Assembly (NCBI RefSeq): GCF_006716785.1
Contig: NZ_VFPQ01000001.1
Coordinates: 930,001-994,000, forward strand
Direction of reading: 5' to 3'
DNA length: 64,000 bases
Source of the DNA: Thermopolyspora flexuosa
Lineage (GTDB): Bacteria; Actinomycetota; Actinomycetes; Streptosporangiales; Streptosporangiaceae
Below are positions 1-6,646 of this stretch, piece after piece. Position 1 is the stretch's first letter; each line of letters begins with the position of its first letter. The translations under genes were made by a program, and so were the position numbers. The notes below the pieces were generated by a model. That model ran no database searches. It was not told where the DNA came from and saw nothing but the letters and a program-made list of their open reading frames with translations.

Positions 1-2
1 AC

Positions 3-482
3 ACGGTGGGCCGCATCATCGCCGAGCCGCTGCGCGACCTGCCCGCGGCCGAGCGCCGGGCCCGGGTGGCCGAGCTGCTGGAACGGGTGGGCCTGCCCGC
101 GGAGACGGCCGGGCGGCGGCCCCGCGAGCTGTCCGGCGGGCAGCGCCAGCGGGTCGCGATCGCCCGCGCCCTCGGCCCCCGGCCGGACGTGCTCGTCTGC
201 GACGAGCCGGTCTCCGCGCTGGATGTGTCGGTCCAGGCGCAGGTGCTCGACCTGCTCGCGGACATCCAGGCGTCCGAGGGCACCGCGCTGCTGTTCATCT
301 CGCACGACCTCGGCGTGGTCCACCACCTCAGCGACCGGGTGCTGGTGATGAAGGACGGCCGCGTCGTGGAGGAGGGCGACGTGGACGAGGTGTTCCACCG
401 CCCCCGCCACCCCTACACGGTCGGCCTGGTCGCCGCGATCCCGCGCCTGGAGGCGGGGGAGCCGCAGGCCGTGGCCGGCTGA
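3..482 (+). CDS. Oligopeptide/dipeptide ABC transporter ATP-binding protein, C-terminal part
   Basis: This is the last 159 codons of an ABC ATPase whose start lies outside the window. The signature motif LSGGQRQR, the Walker B segment VLVCDEPVSALD and the H-loop FISHDLG are all visible. The C-terminal HPYTVGLVAAIP stretch is typical of the OppD/OppF/DppF type that powers peptide or nickel import at the membrane. The Walker A motif is outside the window. Nickel import would suit the hydrogenase operon that follows, but that is only a positional thought; the sequence does not separate peptide from nickel transporters. Confidence 0.9.
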   Translation, partial: TVGRIIAEPLRDLPAAERRARVAELLERVGLPAETAGRRPRELSGGQRQRVAIARALGPRPDVLVCDEPVSALDVSVQAQVLDLLADIQASEGTALLFISHDLGVVHHLSDRVLVMKDGRVVEEGDVDEVFHRPRHPYTVGLVAAIPRLEAGEPQAVAG

Positions 483-499
483 CCGGGGTCCCCGAGGCC

Positions 500-535
500 G
501 TCCCCGGCGCCGTTCGCGGGTCCGGCGCCGGGGAC
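500..535. terminator. Strong hairpin between convergent genes
   Basis: A perfect 12-bp inverted repeat (GTCCCCGGCGCC at 500-511 and its complement at 524-535) with a 12-nt loop lies between the stop of the ABC ATPase and the stop of the convergent gene. There is no T-tract. It probably ends transcription from both sides. Confidence 0.6.
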
Positions 536-572
536 ATCCCCGGTCTCGGGTACGGCCGTGCGGCGCGGCGCG

Positions 573-1454
573 TCAGGTACGGCGCGGCCGGAGCCGCCGC
601 CAGAGCAGGCCGCCGGTGCCCGCGGCGGTCAGCAGCAGCCCGCCGAGCACGATGAGCCGGGCGTCCGGACCGGCCTCGCCGCCGCCTCCGGTCGCGACCG
701 AGCCGACCGGGGTGCGGACCACCCGGTTGCTCGTACCCGTGGTGTCGCCGTTGCTCGTGCCGGTGCTGTCGTCGGTCGTGCCCGTCTCGGTGGCGGAGCC
801 GCCGGGGGTCGGGGTCCCGGACTCGCCCGTGGCCGAGGGGGTCGGCGTCGGGGACGAGGCGGTCGGTGTGGTGGACGGCGAGGTCGCGTCGCCCGTACCG
901 CCGCCGATCGTCAGGCGGTAGGTGCGCAACGAATCCGCATTGAGCACCTCGCACCGGATGACCGGTTCGGTGGGCCTCGGCCCGAAGTTGATCGCGGCCG
1001 GCCTCACGGTCGCGGTGCCCGCGGAGTTCGGGGTCGATCTGAGTTCGACCGTGCCCTCCGGCAGCGGGATCGGCTCGTTCGCCCGGATGTCCGTGTTCGC
1101 CAGCGGGGCGACGCCGGTCGCGGAGGTGAAACCGGGCATGTCGCTGATCGACGCGTAGGCGTAGAGCTCGGCGTCGGTGAGGCCGCTCGCCGGTGCGGTG
1201 AGCTGGGTGCCGTCGACGTAGGTGCCCCTCCAGCCGATCACAAGCTGCTCGCCGGGCCGGGGATCGACGGGCATCGTCAGCTCGACGCGTACCCGGATGA
1301 TCTGGCGGTCGGTGGCCGATTCGCACTGGTAGTGGACGACGTCCGTGCCGCCGTCGCTCGGGCTGTGCCGTACCGAGGCGGTGGCGGGGGCCGAGGAGAG
1401 GCACGCGAGCGCGGCCGCGGTGATCGTTGCGCCTAAGAGAGGACGGAAGCGCAC
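573..1454 (-). CDS. Secreted surface protein with Thr/Ser/Pro linker and C-terminal membrane anchor
   Basis: Unrecognised 293-aa protein with a GTG start. It has a signal peptide (about residues 1-27, ending ATA), a body of about 145 residues, a Thr/Ser/Pro/Gly-rich stalk of about 70 residues, and a C-terminal hydrophobic helix followed by RRLRPRRT. Just before the helix is PVGSVATGGGGEAG. This resembles non-LPXTG sorting-signal-like ends of actinobacterial surface proteins, so sortase attachment is possible, but simple membrane anchoring fits equally well. GGAG lies shortly before the start. The stalk is a low-complexity region and no enzymatic motif is seen. Confidence 0.7.
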   Translation of the reverse strand: MRFRPLLGATITAAALACLSSAPATASVRHSPSDGGTDVVHYQCESATDRQIIRVRVELTMPVDPRPGEQLVIGWRGTYVDGTQLTAPASGLTDAELYAYASISDMPGFTSATGVAPLANTDIRANEPIPLPEGTVELRSTPNSAGTATVRPAAINFGPRPTEPVIRCEVLNADSLRTYRLTIGGGTGDATSPSTTPTASSPTPTPSATGESGTPTPGGSATETGTTDDSTGTSNGDTTGTSNRVVRTPVGSVATGGGGEAGPDARLIVLGGLLLTAAGTGGLLWRRLRPRRT

Positions 1455-1753
1455 GGAGGACTCCGGAGTGCGGACAAAGGGATCAAGGATGCCGAACCCG
1501 AAGTATGGTCCCTTGTCAACCTAATCCGCACGCGTACCGGAGCCGCCCGCGCGCCCGGCCGTCGTATCAGTCGTCCGAAACGGCAGAGCGCCGTGCCACC
1601 GCCATCGGACAGGGCGCCGACCGGCGCGGAAAAGACGTCGGCGGCACCGCGTCATCCCTGGTCAGAGGGGTGATCGCGGCGCCGCCGGTGACGAGTGCGA
1701 CACGTCCGTTCGCCCGTGTTATCGGTCGTCCGGAAACGCCTCGTGCCGAGTGG

Positions 1754-2047
1754 TCAGGAGGCGGCCGGGTCGGCGGCGCGTGCCCAGTCCGGGAGGTCGG
1801 CGTCGGCGGGCACGAGGTCGCCGTCGTCGACGGACGCCATCAGGTCGAGTACGGCACGCGCGTCATCCTCGGCGAGCCGGGAGAGCGCGAACCCGGCGTG
1901 GACGAGCACCCAGTCGCCGGGGCCGGGCGGGTCCGTGGCGAGCAGCGCCATGTTGACGGGGCGCGGTTGGCCGCCGACGTCGACGAGGGCGAGGCCCGTG
2001 TCGGCGTCGGCGGCCTCGATCAGCCGGCCGGGGAGGCCGAAGCACAC
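1754..2047 (-). CDS. hypC: Hydrogenase assembly chaperone HypC/HupF
   Basis: This 97-aa protein with a GTG start begins (M/V)CFGLPGRLIEA, the HypC N-terminus with the essential Cys2 that carries the Fe(CN)2CO intermediate with HypD to the hydrogenase large subunit. The frame continues further upstream, but the start at 2047 is chosen because Cys2 is required and invariant in the family. It overlaps the end of hypA by 28 bp and is the last gene of the hydrogenase operon. The HypC core (VDVGGQPRPVNMALL, DWVLVHAGFALSRLAEDDA) is intact. No HypD is present, so the partner must be encoded elsewhere. Confidence 0.9.
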   Translation of the reverse strand: MCFGLPGRLIEAADADTGLALVDVGGQPRPVNMALLATDPPGPGDWVLVHAGFALSRLAEDDARAVLDLMASVDDGDLVPADADLPDWARAADPAAS

Positions 2048-2388
2048 CGGTCCTCCTCCGCGAAGGTGAGCGATTCCAGGACGAGCTCGTCGCCGCCCTG
2101 GTACTCCAGGTTGTCGCCGCCACAGCCCGGGCACTCGGCGAGCACGTCGAGGCTGTCCGACACCCGCCCGCAGCCGCGGCACAGCAGGGTCACCGGCGTG
2201 ATCACCACGTCGAGCCGGGCCCCTTCCGCGACGGTGTCCGCGGCGGCGAGGGCGAAGGCCTGGTCGAACGCCTCGTCCACCACGGCGTGCCGGGCGCCGA
2301 TGCGGACCTTCACCCCGGTCACCCGCCGCCCCTCGGCCTGCTTCCCGATCAGGTCGACGAGCCCCTCACACAGTCCGATCTCATGCAT
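2020..2388 (-). CDS. hypA: Hydrogenase nickel-insertion protein HypA
   Basis: This 122-aa protein starts MHEIGLCEGLVDLI; Met1-His2-Glu3 is the HypA nickel site. Two CxxC pairs (CRGCG and CPGCG, about residues 70-90) form the structural zinc site. HypA delivers nickel to the hydrogenase large subunit together with HypB, which is absent here. The C-terminus after EEDRC is an unusual Ala/Ser-rich tail produced by reading into the overlapping start of hypC. It lies 7 bp downstream of the 35-aa DUF6893 gene. Confidence 0.95.
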   Translation of the reverse strand: MHEIGLCEGLVDLIGKQAEGRRVTGVKVRIGARHAVVDEAFDQAFALAAADTVAEGARLDVVITPVTLLCRGCGRVSDSLDVLAECPGCGGDNLEYQGGDELVLESLTFAEEDRCASASPAG

Positions 2389-2395
2389 GCGCCGG

Positions 2396-2503
2396 CTACA
2401 TCCTCTTCATCTTCACGTACCGCTTGATCTCCGGCCACTGCGCCACGACCATGCCGGTCACCGCGCAGAGCGCGAGCAGCGCCGCCACGTGCCTCTTCCG
2501 CAT
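2396..2503 (-). CDS. DUF6893-type small membrane-associated protein (35 aa)
   Basis: A 35-codon gene on the minus strand whose product starts MRKRHVAALLALC and ends PEIKRYVKMKRM. A basic N-terminus, one hydrophobic segment (about residues 7-22) and the basic (R/K)RYxKxxRM ending match my memory of the DUF6893 small-protein family of actinobacteria. A good ribosome site (GGAGG) precedes ATG at 2503. It lies between the maturation protease and hypA, co-directional and tightly spaced, so it is a member of the hydrogenase operon. Function is unknown; one membrane segment suggests a role at the membrane. The family name is from memory and could be wrong; the gene itself is well supported. Confidence 0.75.
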   Translation of the reverse strand: MRKRHVAALLALCAVTGMVVAQWPEIKRYVKMKRM

Positions 2504-2529
2504 GACATGCCACCCCCTCCAGGTGTCCT

Positions 2530-3414
2530 CTAGATGTGATCGAACTCAGGCTCCGGGGCCTCGGCGGCCCGCGCGGCCTGCGCGTCCGCCGTGCCGTCCG
2601 AGCCGGAGAACTCGGTGATGATCCCGGTGGCGAGCTCGACCGCGAGGTCCACGGCCCGGCCGAGCGCCGCGCGCACCGGCTCGCTCAGCTCGGCGACCAC
2701 CTCCTCGTCCGGGCCGCCCGACGGCACGCGGGCGGGCTCGCAGGCGAGCACGAGCACCCGCCGCGGCACCTCGCCGAGCTCGGCGGCGAGCCGCAGCACC
2801 CGGACCGGGTCCATGCCGTGGGTCTCCACCGTGACCACGCCCTGCTCGCCGGGCGCCTTCGGGTCCACCTCGAGCACGGTGAGCGTGCCGGGCGGCTCGC
2901 CCCGCGGCGCCGCGTCCACGAAGATCACGCCCGCGTACCCGCGGTGCAGCGCGTAGACGAGGTCCATGCCGCGGATGCCGAAGTCCACCACGTCGACCCC
3001 GGCGGGCAGCGGCCGCTCCGCGAGCAGCCGGGCCACCTCCACGCCGAAGCCGTCGTCGCCGAGGAACACGTTGCCGACCCCGGCCACCAGCACCCGGGCC
3101 GCCTCCGCGGCGTCGCCGAGCGGCTCCACCTCGGCCGGCGTGTAGAAGAAGCGGTGCCCGGGCAGCCCGGCCTCGCCCAGGTCGCGGCCCGGGTCGTCGA
3201 CCAGGGTGACCGCGAGCTGGATGGCGCCGGTCTCGTCCTGCTCGACCCGCTCCACCACCGCCTCCCGGCCGGCGAGCGCCGCGTCCAGCACGTCCCCCCG
3301 GCCGCGCGGGCGCAGCCGTACCCGGCTGCCCGCGCCCACGGACACGCCGTCGACCACCACGGTGCGCGGCCCGCGGCGCTCCATGAGCGCCCAGAAGTCC
3401 CCTGCCGGGTTCAT
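2530..3414 (-). CDS. Hydrogenase maturation protease with extra N-terminal domain
   Basis: A 294-aa protein starting MNPAGDFWALMERRG; the ATG overlaps the stop of the 383-aa gene (ATGA). Residues from about 140 form an M52 (HyaD/HycI-type) nickel-dependent endopeptidase: GVGNVFLGDDGFGVEVA contains the first nickel-binding acid, DFGIRGMDL the second acid, and ETHGMDP the histidine ligand. It would cut the C-terminal peptide from the large subunit after nickel insertion. The first roughly 110 residues are an additional small domain (VVVDGVSVGAGSRVRLRP...) that ordinary proteases of about 160 aa lack. Its role is unknown; it could dock the large subunit. The start is fixed by the overlap and family context. 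Confidence 0.88.
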   Translation of the reverse strand: MNPAGDFWALMERRGPRTVVVDGVSVGAGSRVRLRPRGRGDVLDAALAGREAVVERVEQDETGAIQLAVTLVDDPGRDLGEAGLPGHRFFYTPAEVEPLGDAAEAARVLVAGVGNVFLGDDGFGVEVARLLAERPLPAGVDVVDFGIRGMDLVYALHRGYAGVIFVDAAPRGEPPGTLTVLEVDPKAPGEQGVVTVETHGMDPVRVLRLAAELGEVPRRVLVLACEPARVPSGGPDEEVVAELSEPVRAALGRAVDLAVELATGIITEFSGSDGTADAQAARAAEAPEPEFDHI

Positions 3415-4562
3415 CGGCCCGCCTCCGTCGCCTCGCCGAGCGGCCGGAACTCGCGCGTCGCGCCGTACAGCCGCATCAGCCGCTCGGGCGGCAGCGAGAC
3501 GCACCGCTCGAGGATCTCCGCGCCCTTCGGGTCGCCCTCGCGGATCTCCTGCCACTCCTCGTCGGTGAGCGCGAGGATGCTGTGGGTGAGCAGCTGGTCG
3601 ATCTCGGTGGCGTCGAACAGGTCCCCCGGGCTCTCCGGCGCGACCTTCGGGTGGTCGTAGAGGATGATCGGCGACGACAGCACGGTGTGCCGGTTCCCCT
3701 CCTCGCCCGCGAGCACCGGCCAGGTGCCGACGTTCTCGCACGCCTCGGCGTGCGCCCGCAGCGCCTCCGGCGGATCGGTCAGCGACACGAACAGCGCGGT
3801 GGGCGAGTGCAGGATCGTGTGCGCCGAGGCGAACGTGTACCGCATCGCCTCACTGCGGCTGCCGCCCGCCCAGTCGCTGGTGTTCTCCACGGTGACGGTG
3901 AGCCGCAGCAGCGACCCGCGCTCCAGCGGCCCCGGGGCGGCGAGGCGCTCGGCCCGGATCTCCATCCGGCCGCGCAGCGCCCGCCAGGACCGGGTGAGCG
4001 CGCCCGCGCGCCGCCCGTCCGGCCCGGCCGGCCACTCCACGTCCCGGCCGTCGGGCACCTCGATGTCGAGCACCACCGGCCGCCGGGTCAGGTCCATCAG
4101 GTCGAGCCCGGTGGCGGCCACCCGCCGTTCGGTGGCCTCCTCGCGGGGCCGGTGCCGCCGCCCGCCGACGGCGAGCTCGGGGACCGGCACGAGCTCGTCG
4201 CCGTCGAGGCGGGCCACCTCGAGGGTGACCGTGTGCAGGTAGCACAGCCGTACGTCGACGGTGTCGCCCGGATCGGCCTCGACGAGCACCTGGGTGCGCA
4301 TGAGCGACGAGTCCCCGGTCGCGGCGCACGCGGGAGGGTACACCCCGCCGAGGGTCCACCGCCGCGTGTTCTTCAGCGCGGACGCGCGGTACGGCCACAG
4401 CAGGTAGCCCTCGTACAGCACGGCGCGGGCCACCTGCGCCACGGCGTCCATCTCACCGTGGTCCATCCGGCCGTGGTCCATCCGGCCGTGGTCCATCCGG
4501 CCGTGGTCCATCGGGCCGGGCGCATCCGTCTCCGGATCCGCCAGGTCCATCCGGTCAGTCAC
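3411..4562 (-). CDS. Hydrogenase-operon protein of unknown function with MDHGR repeats (383 aa)
   Basis: Unrecognised protein with a GTG start at 4562 behind GGGAGGAG. After a short acidic start, residues about 18-39 are four near-perfect MDHGR/E repeats, giving a His/Met/Asp-rich tail that looks able to bind metal. The rest (residues 40-383) is soluble, with the features AVLYEGYLLWPYRASALKN, GTWPVLAGEEGNRHT and LTHSILALTDEEWQEI, and no transmembrane segment. It overlaps DUF6084 by 8 bp and the protease by 4 bp, so it is translated with them and probably serves hydrogenase assembly or membrane coupling. Homologous genes are, to my knowledge, found beside group 1h hydrogenases in other actinomycetes, but I cannot assign a reaction. 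Confidence 0.8.
   Translation of the reverse strand: MTDRMDLADPETDAPGPMDHGRMDHGRMDHGRMDHGEMDAVAQVARAVLYEGYLLWPYRASALKNTRRWTLGGVYPPACAATGDSSLMRTQVLVEADPGDTVDVRLCYLHTVTLEVARLDGDELVPVPELAVGGRRHRPREEATERRVAATGLDLMDLTRRPVVLDIEVPDGRDVEWPAGPDGRRAGALTRSWRALRGRMEIRAERLAAPGPLERGSLLRLTVTVENTSDWAGGSRSEAMRYTFASAHTILHSPTALFVSLTDPPEALRAHAEACENVGTWPVLAGEEGNRHTVLSSPIILYDHPKVAPESPGDLFDATEIDQLLTHSILALTDEEWQEIREGDPKGAEILERCVSLPPERLMRLYGATREFRPLGEATEAGR
4456..4515. repeat. Four tandem 15-bp units encoding MDHGR repeats
   Basis: Four consecutive copies of the unit CCGTGGTCCATCCGG (plus strand) start at 4456, 4471, 4486 and 4501. The last copy differs at one position. They lie in frame in the 383-aa hydrogenase-operon gene and encode the MDHGR repeats. 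Being a multiple of three, copy-number changes would alter only the tail length. Confidence 0.9.
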
Positions 4563-5253
4563 CGTCTCCTCCCGATCCTCGTCGCGCCGCCTCGCGCACC
4601 GGCTCCCCGGCCGCGGCGAGCAGCGCCGTCACCGTCCGCTCCCAGGTGCCGAGCGTGTGCCGTACCCGGTAGGCGTAGAGCAGGTCGAACACGTCCCGGT
4701 CGAGGCGCAGCCACGCGGCGCGCGGGAAGTGCCGTTCCATCACCTCGTGCCACACCCGAACCGGCATGCGGTACGTCGCCTCGGCGTCCCACGGGATGCG
4801 CGCGGCGCGCAGCAGGTCGCCGTCGTCGAGGTAGAAGACCGTGCCGCTGAACTGGAACTCCAGCGGCACCTCGCCGTCGCGCAGCGCGTGGAAGTACTTG
4901 GCCACCGCGACCTCGAAGTCGTAGGTGCACGCGACGTCGAGGTGCGCCACGGTCACGTGGTCGAACGCCGCCACCTGCGTGGCCGTACGCACCCACAGCA
5001 GGCTGCCGAGCGCCCGGGTCCAGTCCTCGCCGGCGCCGAACACCTCGGTGAGCCGCCGCCGGGTCTCCGGGTCGTACGTCCGGCGGGTCGTGGCGATGCG
5101 GATCTGGGTGTTGAGCGCCACGCACTGCACCGGCGCGTCGCCGGCGTTCTCGATCCGCAGCGCGAACCGCACGGTCGGTACGGCCGCGCACTCCGCCGCC
5201 GAGGCGTCCTCGACGGCGAAGCGCAGCGTGGGCGGTCCCGCCATGCCGGTCAT
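4555..5253 (-). CDS. DUF6084 family hydrogenase-associated protein
   Basis: This 232-aa soluble protein starts MTGMAGPPTLRF. The ATG at 5253 overlaps the TGA of the preceding 82-aa gene, which decides the start (a second ATG three codons later is possible). I recognise it from memory as the DUF6084 family that accompanies DUF5947 in actinobacterial hydrogenase clusters. Features are ALRIENAGDAPVQCVALN near residue 35 and PVRVWHEVMERHFPRAAWLRL near residue 165. The N-terminal part looks like a beta-sandwich. No catalytic motif or cofactor site is visible. It overlaps the downstream gene by 8 bp. Function is unknown. Confidence 0.75.
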   Translation of the reverse strand: MTGMAGPPTLRFAVEDASAAECAAVPTVRFALRIENAGDAPVQCVALNTQIRIATTRRTYDPETRRRLTEVFGAGEDWTRALGSLLWVRTATQVAAFDHVTVAHLDVACTYDFEVAVAKYFHALRDGEVPLEFQFSGTVFYLDDGDLLRAARIPWDAEATYRMPVRVWHEVMERHFPRAAWLRLDRDVFDLLYAYRVRHTLGTWERTVTALLAAAGEPVREAARRGSGGDGD

Positions 5254-5498
5254 GGCGGGGAGAGGTTCGGGCTGCTCGGGTCGATCGGGTCGCGGTCCGC
5301 GGCGTTGATGCCGGTGGACCGGGCCGCGGTGGACCGCCCGTCGAGCAGGTGCCCGATCTGCCGCTCGTAGTGGCCGGGCAGGTTGCCCTGGTTCACGCCC
5401 TTGGTGTGCGCGGGCGCGTCGATGGTGGTGTCCGGGCGGCCGACGATGATGTTGCCGGTCTGCTCGGCCCTCCGCCGTTCCTGTTGTCGCACGGTCAT
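5250..5498 (-). CDS. Small hydrogenase-operon protein (82 aa)
   Basis: An 82-residue hydrophilic protein starting MTVRQQERRRAEQ, with AGGAG ahead of the ATG at 5498. The start overlaps the stop of DUF5947 and its stop overlaps the start of DUF6084, both as ATGA. It has a basic N-terminus, a central IIVGRPDTTIDAP segment and a Pro/Ser-rich C-terminus, with no Cys and no membrane segment. It is probably largely disordered. I do not recognise a family. The two tight overlaps support real translation. Confidence 0.65.
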   Translation of the reverse strand: MTVRQQERRRAEQTGNIIVGRPDTTIDAPAHTKGVNQGNLPGHYERQIGHLLDGRSTAARSTGINAADRDPIDPSSPNLSPP

Positions 5499-6148
5499 GC
5501 CTGTGCTCCTTTCGATGAGCGGGCGGACGCGCGCTGCGCCCGCTCGCGCAGCTCGTCGAAGAACGCGGTGACCGCGGCCCACACCTCGGGGCCGCCGGCG
5601 AGGCCCTTCCACCGGGTACGCAGTACCGCGACAAGCCGGTGGCAGTCGTCGATCGGCACGATCCAGTGGCCGTGCGCGGTGTCCTTCCTGCGGTCCACCA
5701 GCAGCGCCTCCACGTCCGGGGCGAGCTCGCGCAGCACCGGGTTGGCGCGCTCCAGCCCGGCCCACAGCTCCGGCTCGAGCGGCGCCTCCACCGCGCCCGC
5801 CGGGCTCGGGTAGCGGGCCACGGCCCGCCCGGCCGCCGAGTCCCGGTAGGCGAACAGCACCCGCACCGGGACCGCGAGCGCCGCCCATGTGGCGTCGTCG
5901 AGGGTGAAGTCCGGCAGGTACAGCCGCCGGTCGCCGATGAGCGCGTACCGGTTGCCGGACGCGTTGGCGAACAGCACCGCGCACGCCGCGCAGGCGCAGC
6001 GCGGCACGCCGTCCCGCCGGTCGAGCAGGTGCCGGTGGCCGTCGCCGACCGGCGCGGCGCACAGCTCGCACCGCTCCTCCGGCCCGGCGGGCCGACCGGC
6101 CCGCCGTCCCTCCCGGATCAGTTCGCGCAGCCCCGCCATCCGGCTCAC
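5495..6148 (-). CDS. DUF5947 family hydrogenase-associated protein
   Basis: This 217-aa protein carries two Cys pairs near the N-terminus (CELC at about residue 27 and CACAAC at about residue 51), which look like a small zinc or metal knuckle. Distinctive features are RYALIGDRRLYLPDF and DTAHGHWIVPIDDCHRLV. I recognise this as the DUF5947 family that accompanies group 1h hydrogenases in actinobacteria; the biochemical role is unknown. GTG at 6148 overlaps the stop of the NifU-like gene (GTGA); an ATG at 6139 is an alternative start. The downstream small gene starts inside its stop codon. Confidence 0.78.
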   Translation of the reverse strand: MSRMAGLRELIREGRRAGRPAGPEERCELCAAPVGDGHRHLLDRRDGVPRCACAACAVLFANASGNRYALIGDRRLYLPDFTLDDATWAALAVPVRVLFAYRDSAAGRAVARYPSPAGAVEAPLEPELWAGLERANPVLRELAPDVEALLVDRRKDTAHGHWIVPIDDCHRLVAVLRTRWKGLAGGPEVWAAVTAFFDELRERAQRASARSSKGAQA

Positions 6149-6642
6149 GCCCCCGCGCCCGTCCGGGTACGGCGCAGCGTGTCCACGGGGATCACCACGG
6201 GCGGCGGCGGGGCCTCCGCCACCTCGACGCGGGCGATCTCCGGCGCCGCGTTCCGGATGGCCTCCTCCACGACGGCGGCCGCGTCGCCGCCCCCGCCGCA
6301 GCCGCCGCGGCGCAGCCGTACCCGGGCCACGTCGCCGTCCACCTCGACGTCCTCGGCGGGCACGCCCGCCCGCCGTACCGCGCGGCGCACCCGCTCGGCC
6401 GCCTCCAGCGGGTGGAGGTCGTGCAGCAGCAGCAGGTGGGAGACGAGGTCGTCGTCGGCGAGCCGGGCGGCCAGCCGGTCGCCGGCGGCGGCGAGGATGC
6501 GCTCGAGCGCCTCGCCGTACAGGTCGAGCAGCGCCCGGACCAGCTCGAGGGCCGGCTCCGGGTCGGGCAGCTCGCCGACCCGGTCGATCAGCTCGTCGAC
6601 GCGGCGGACCCGCTCGGCGGCCTCCTCGTGGGTGAGCGCCAT
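6145..6642 (-). CDS. NifU-like C-terminal domain protein
   Basis: A 165-aa protein starting 4 bp after the hydrogenase large subunit. The first roughly 75 residues are a helical region (Leu/Asp/Glu-rich, about LDLYGEALERIL). The rest resembles the NifU C-terminal Fe-S scaffold domain, but the place where NifU has CxxC reads GGCGGGGD with one Cys only. The ending VEVAEAPPPPVVIPVDTLR is Pro-rich. A NifU-like protein in this spot is, to my knowledge, common in group 1h operons. It could help insert Fe-S clusters into the small subunit, but with one Cys it could not bind a cluster in the usual way unless as a dimer or with a partner. Confidence 0.7.
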   Translation of the reverse strand: MALTHEEAAERVRRVDELIDRVGELPDPEPALELVRALLDLYGEALERILAAAGDRLAARLADDDLVSHLLLLHDLHPLEAAERVRRAVRRAGVPAEDVEVDGDVARVRLRRGGCGGGGDAAAVVEEAIRNAAPEIARVEVAEAPPPPVVIPVDTLRRTRTGAGA

Positions 6643-6646
6643 CGCG

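Noticed and set aside
1427-2533. Plus-strand frame of 368 codons opposite hypA/hypC
   Set aside because: Opposite-strand shadow; the minus-strand genes have clear family motifs.
4456-4515. Short regular repeats as CRISPR-like array
   Set aside because: They are contiguous 15-bp units without spacers and encode an in-frame peptide repeat.
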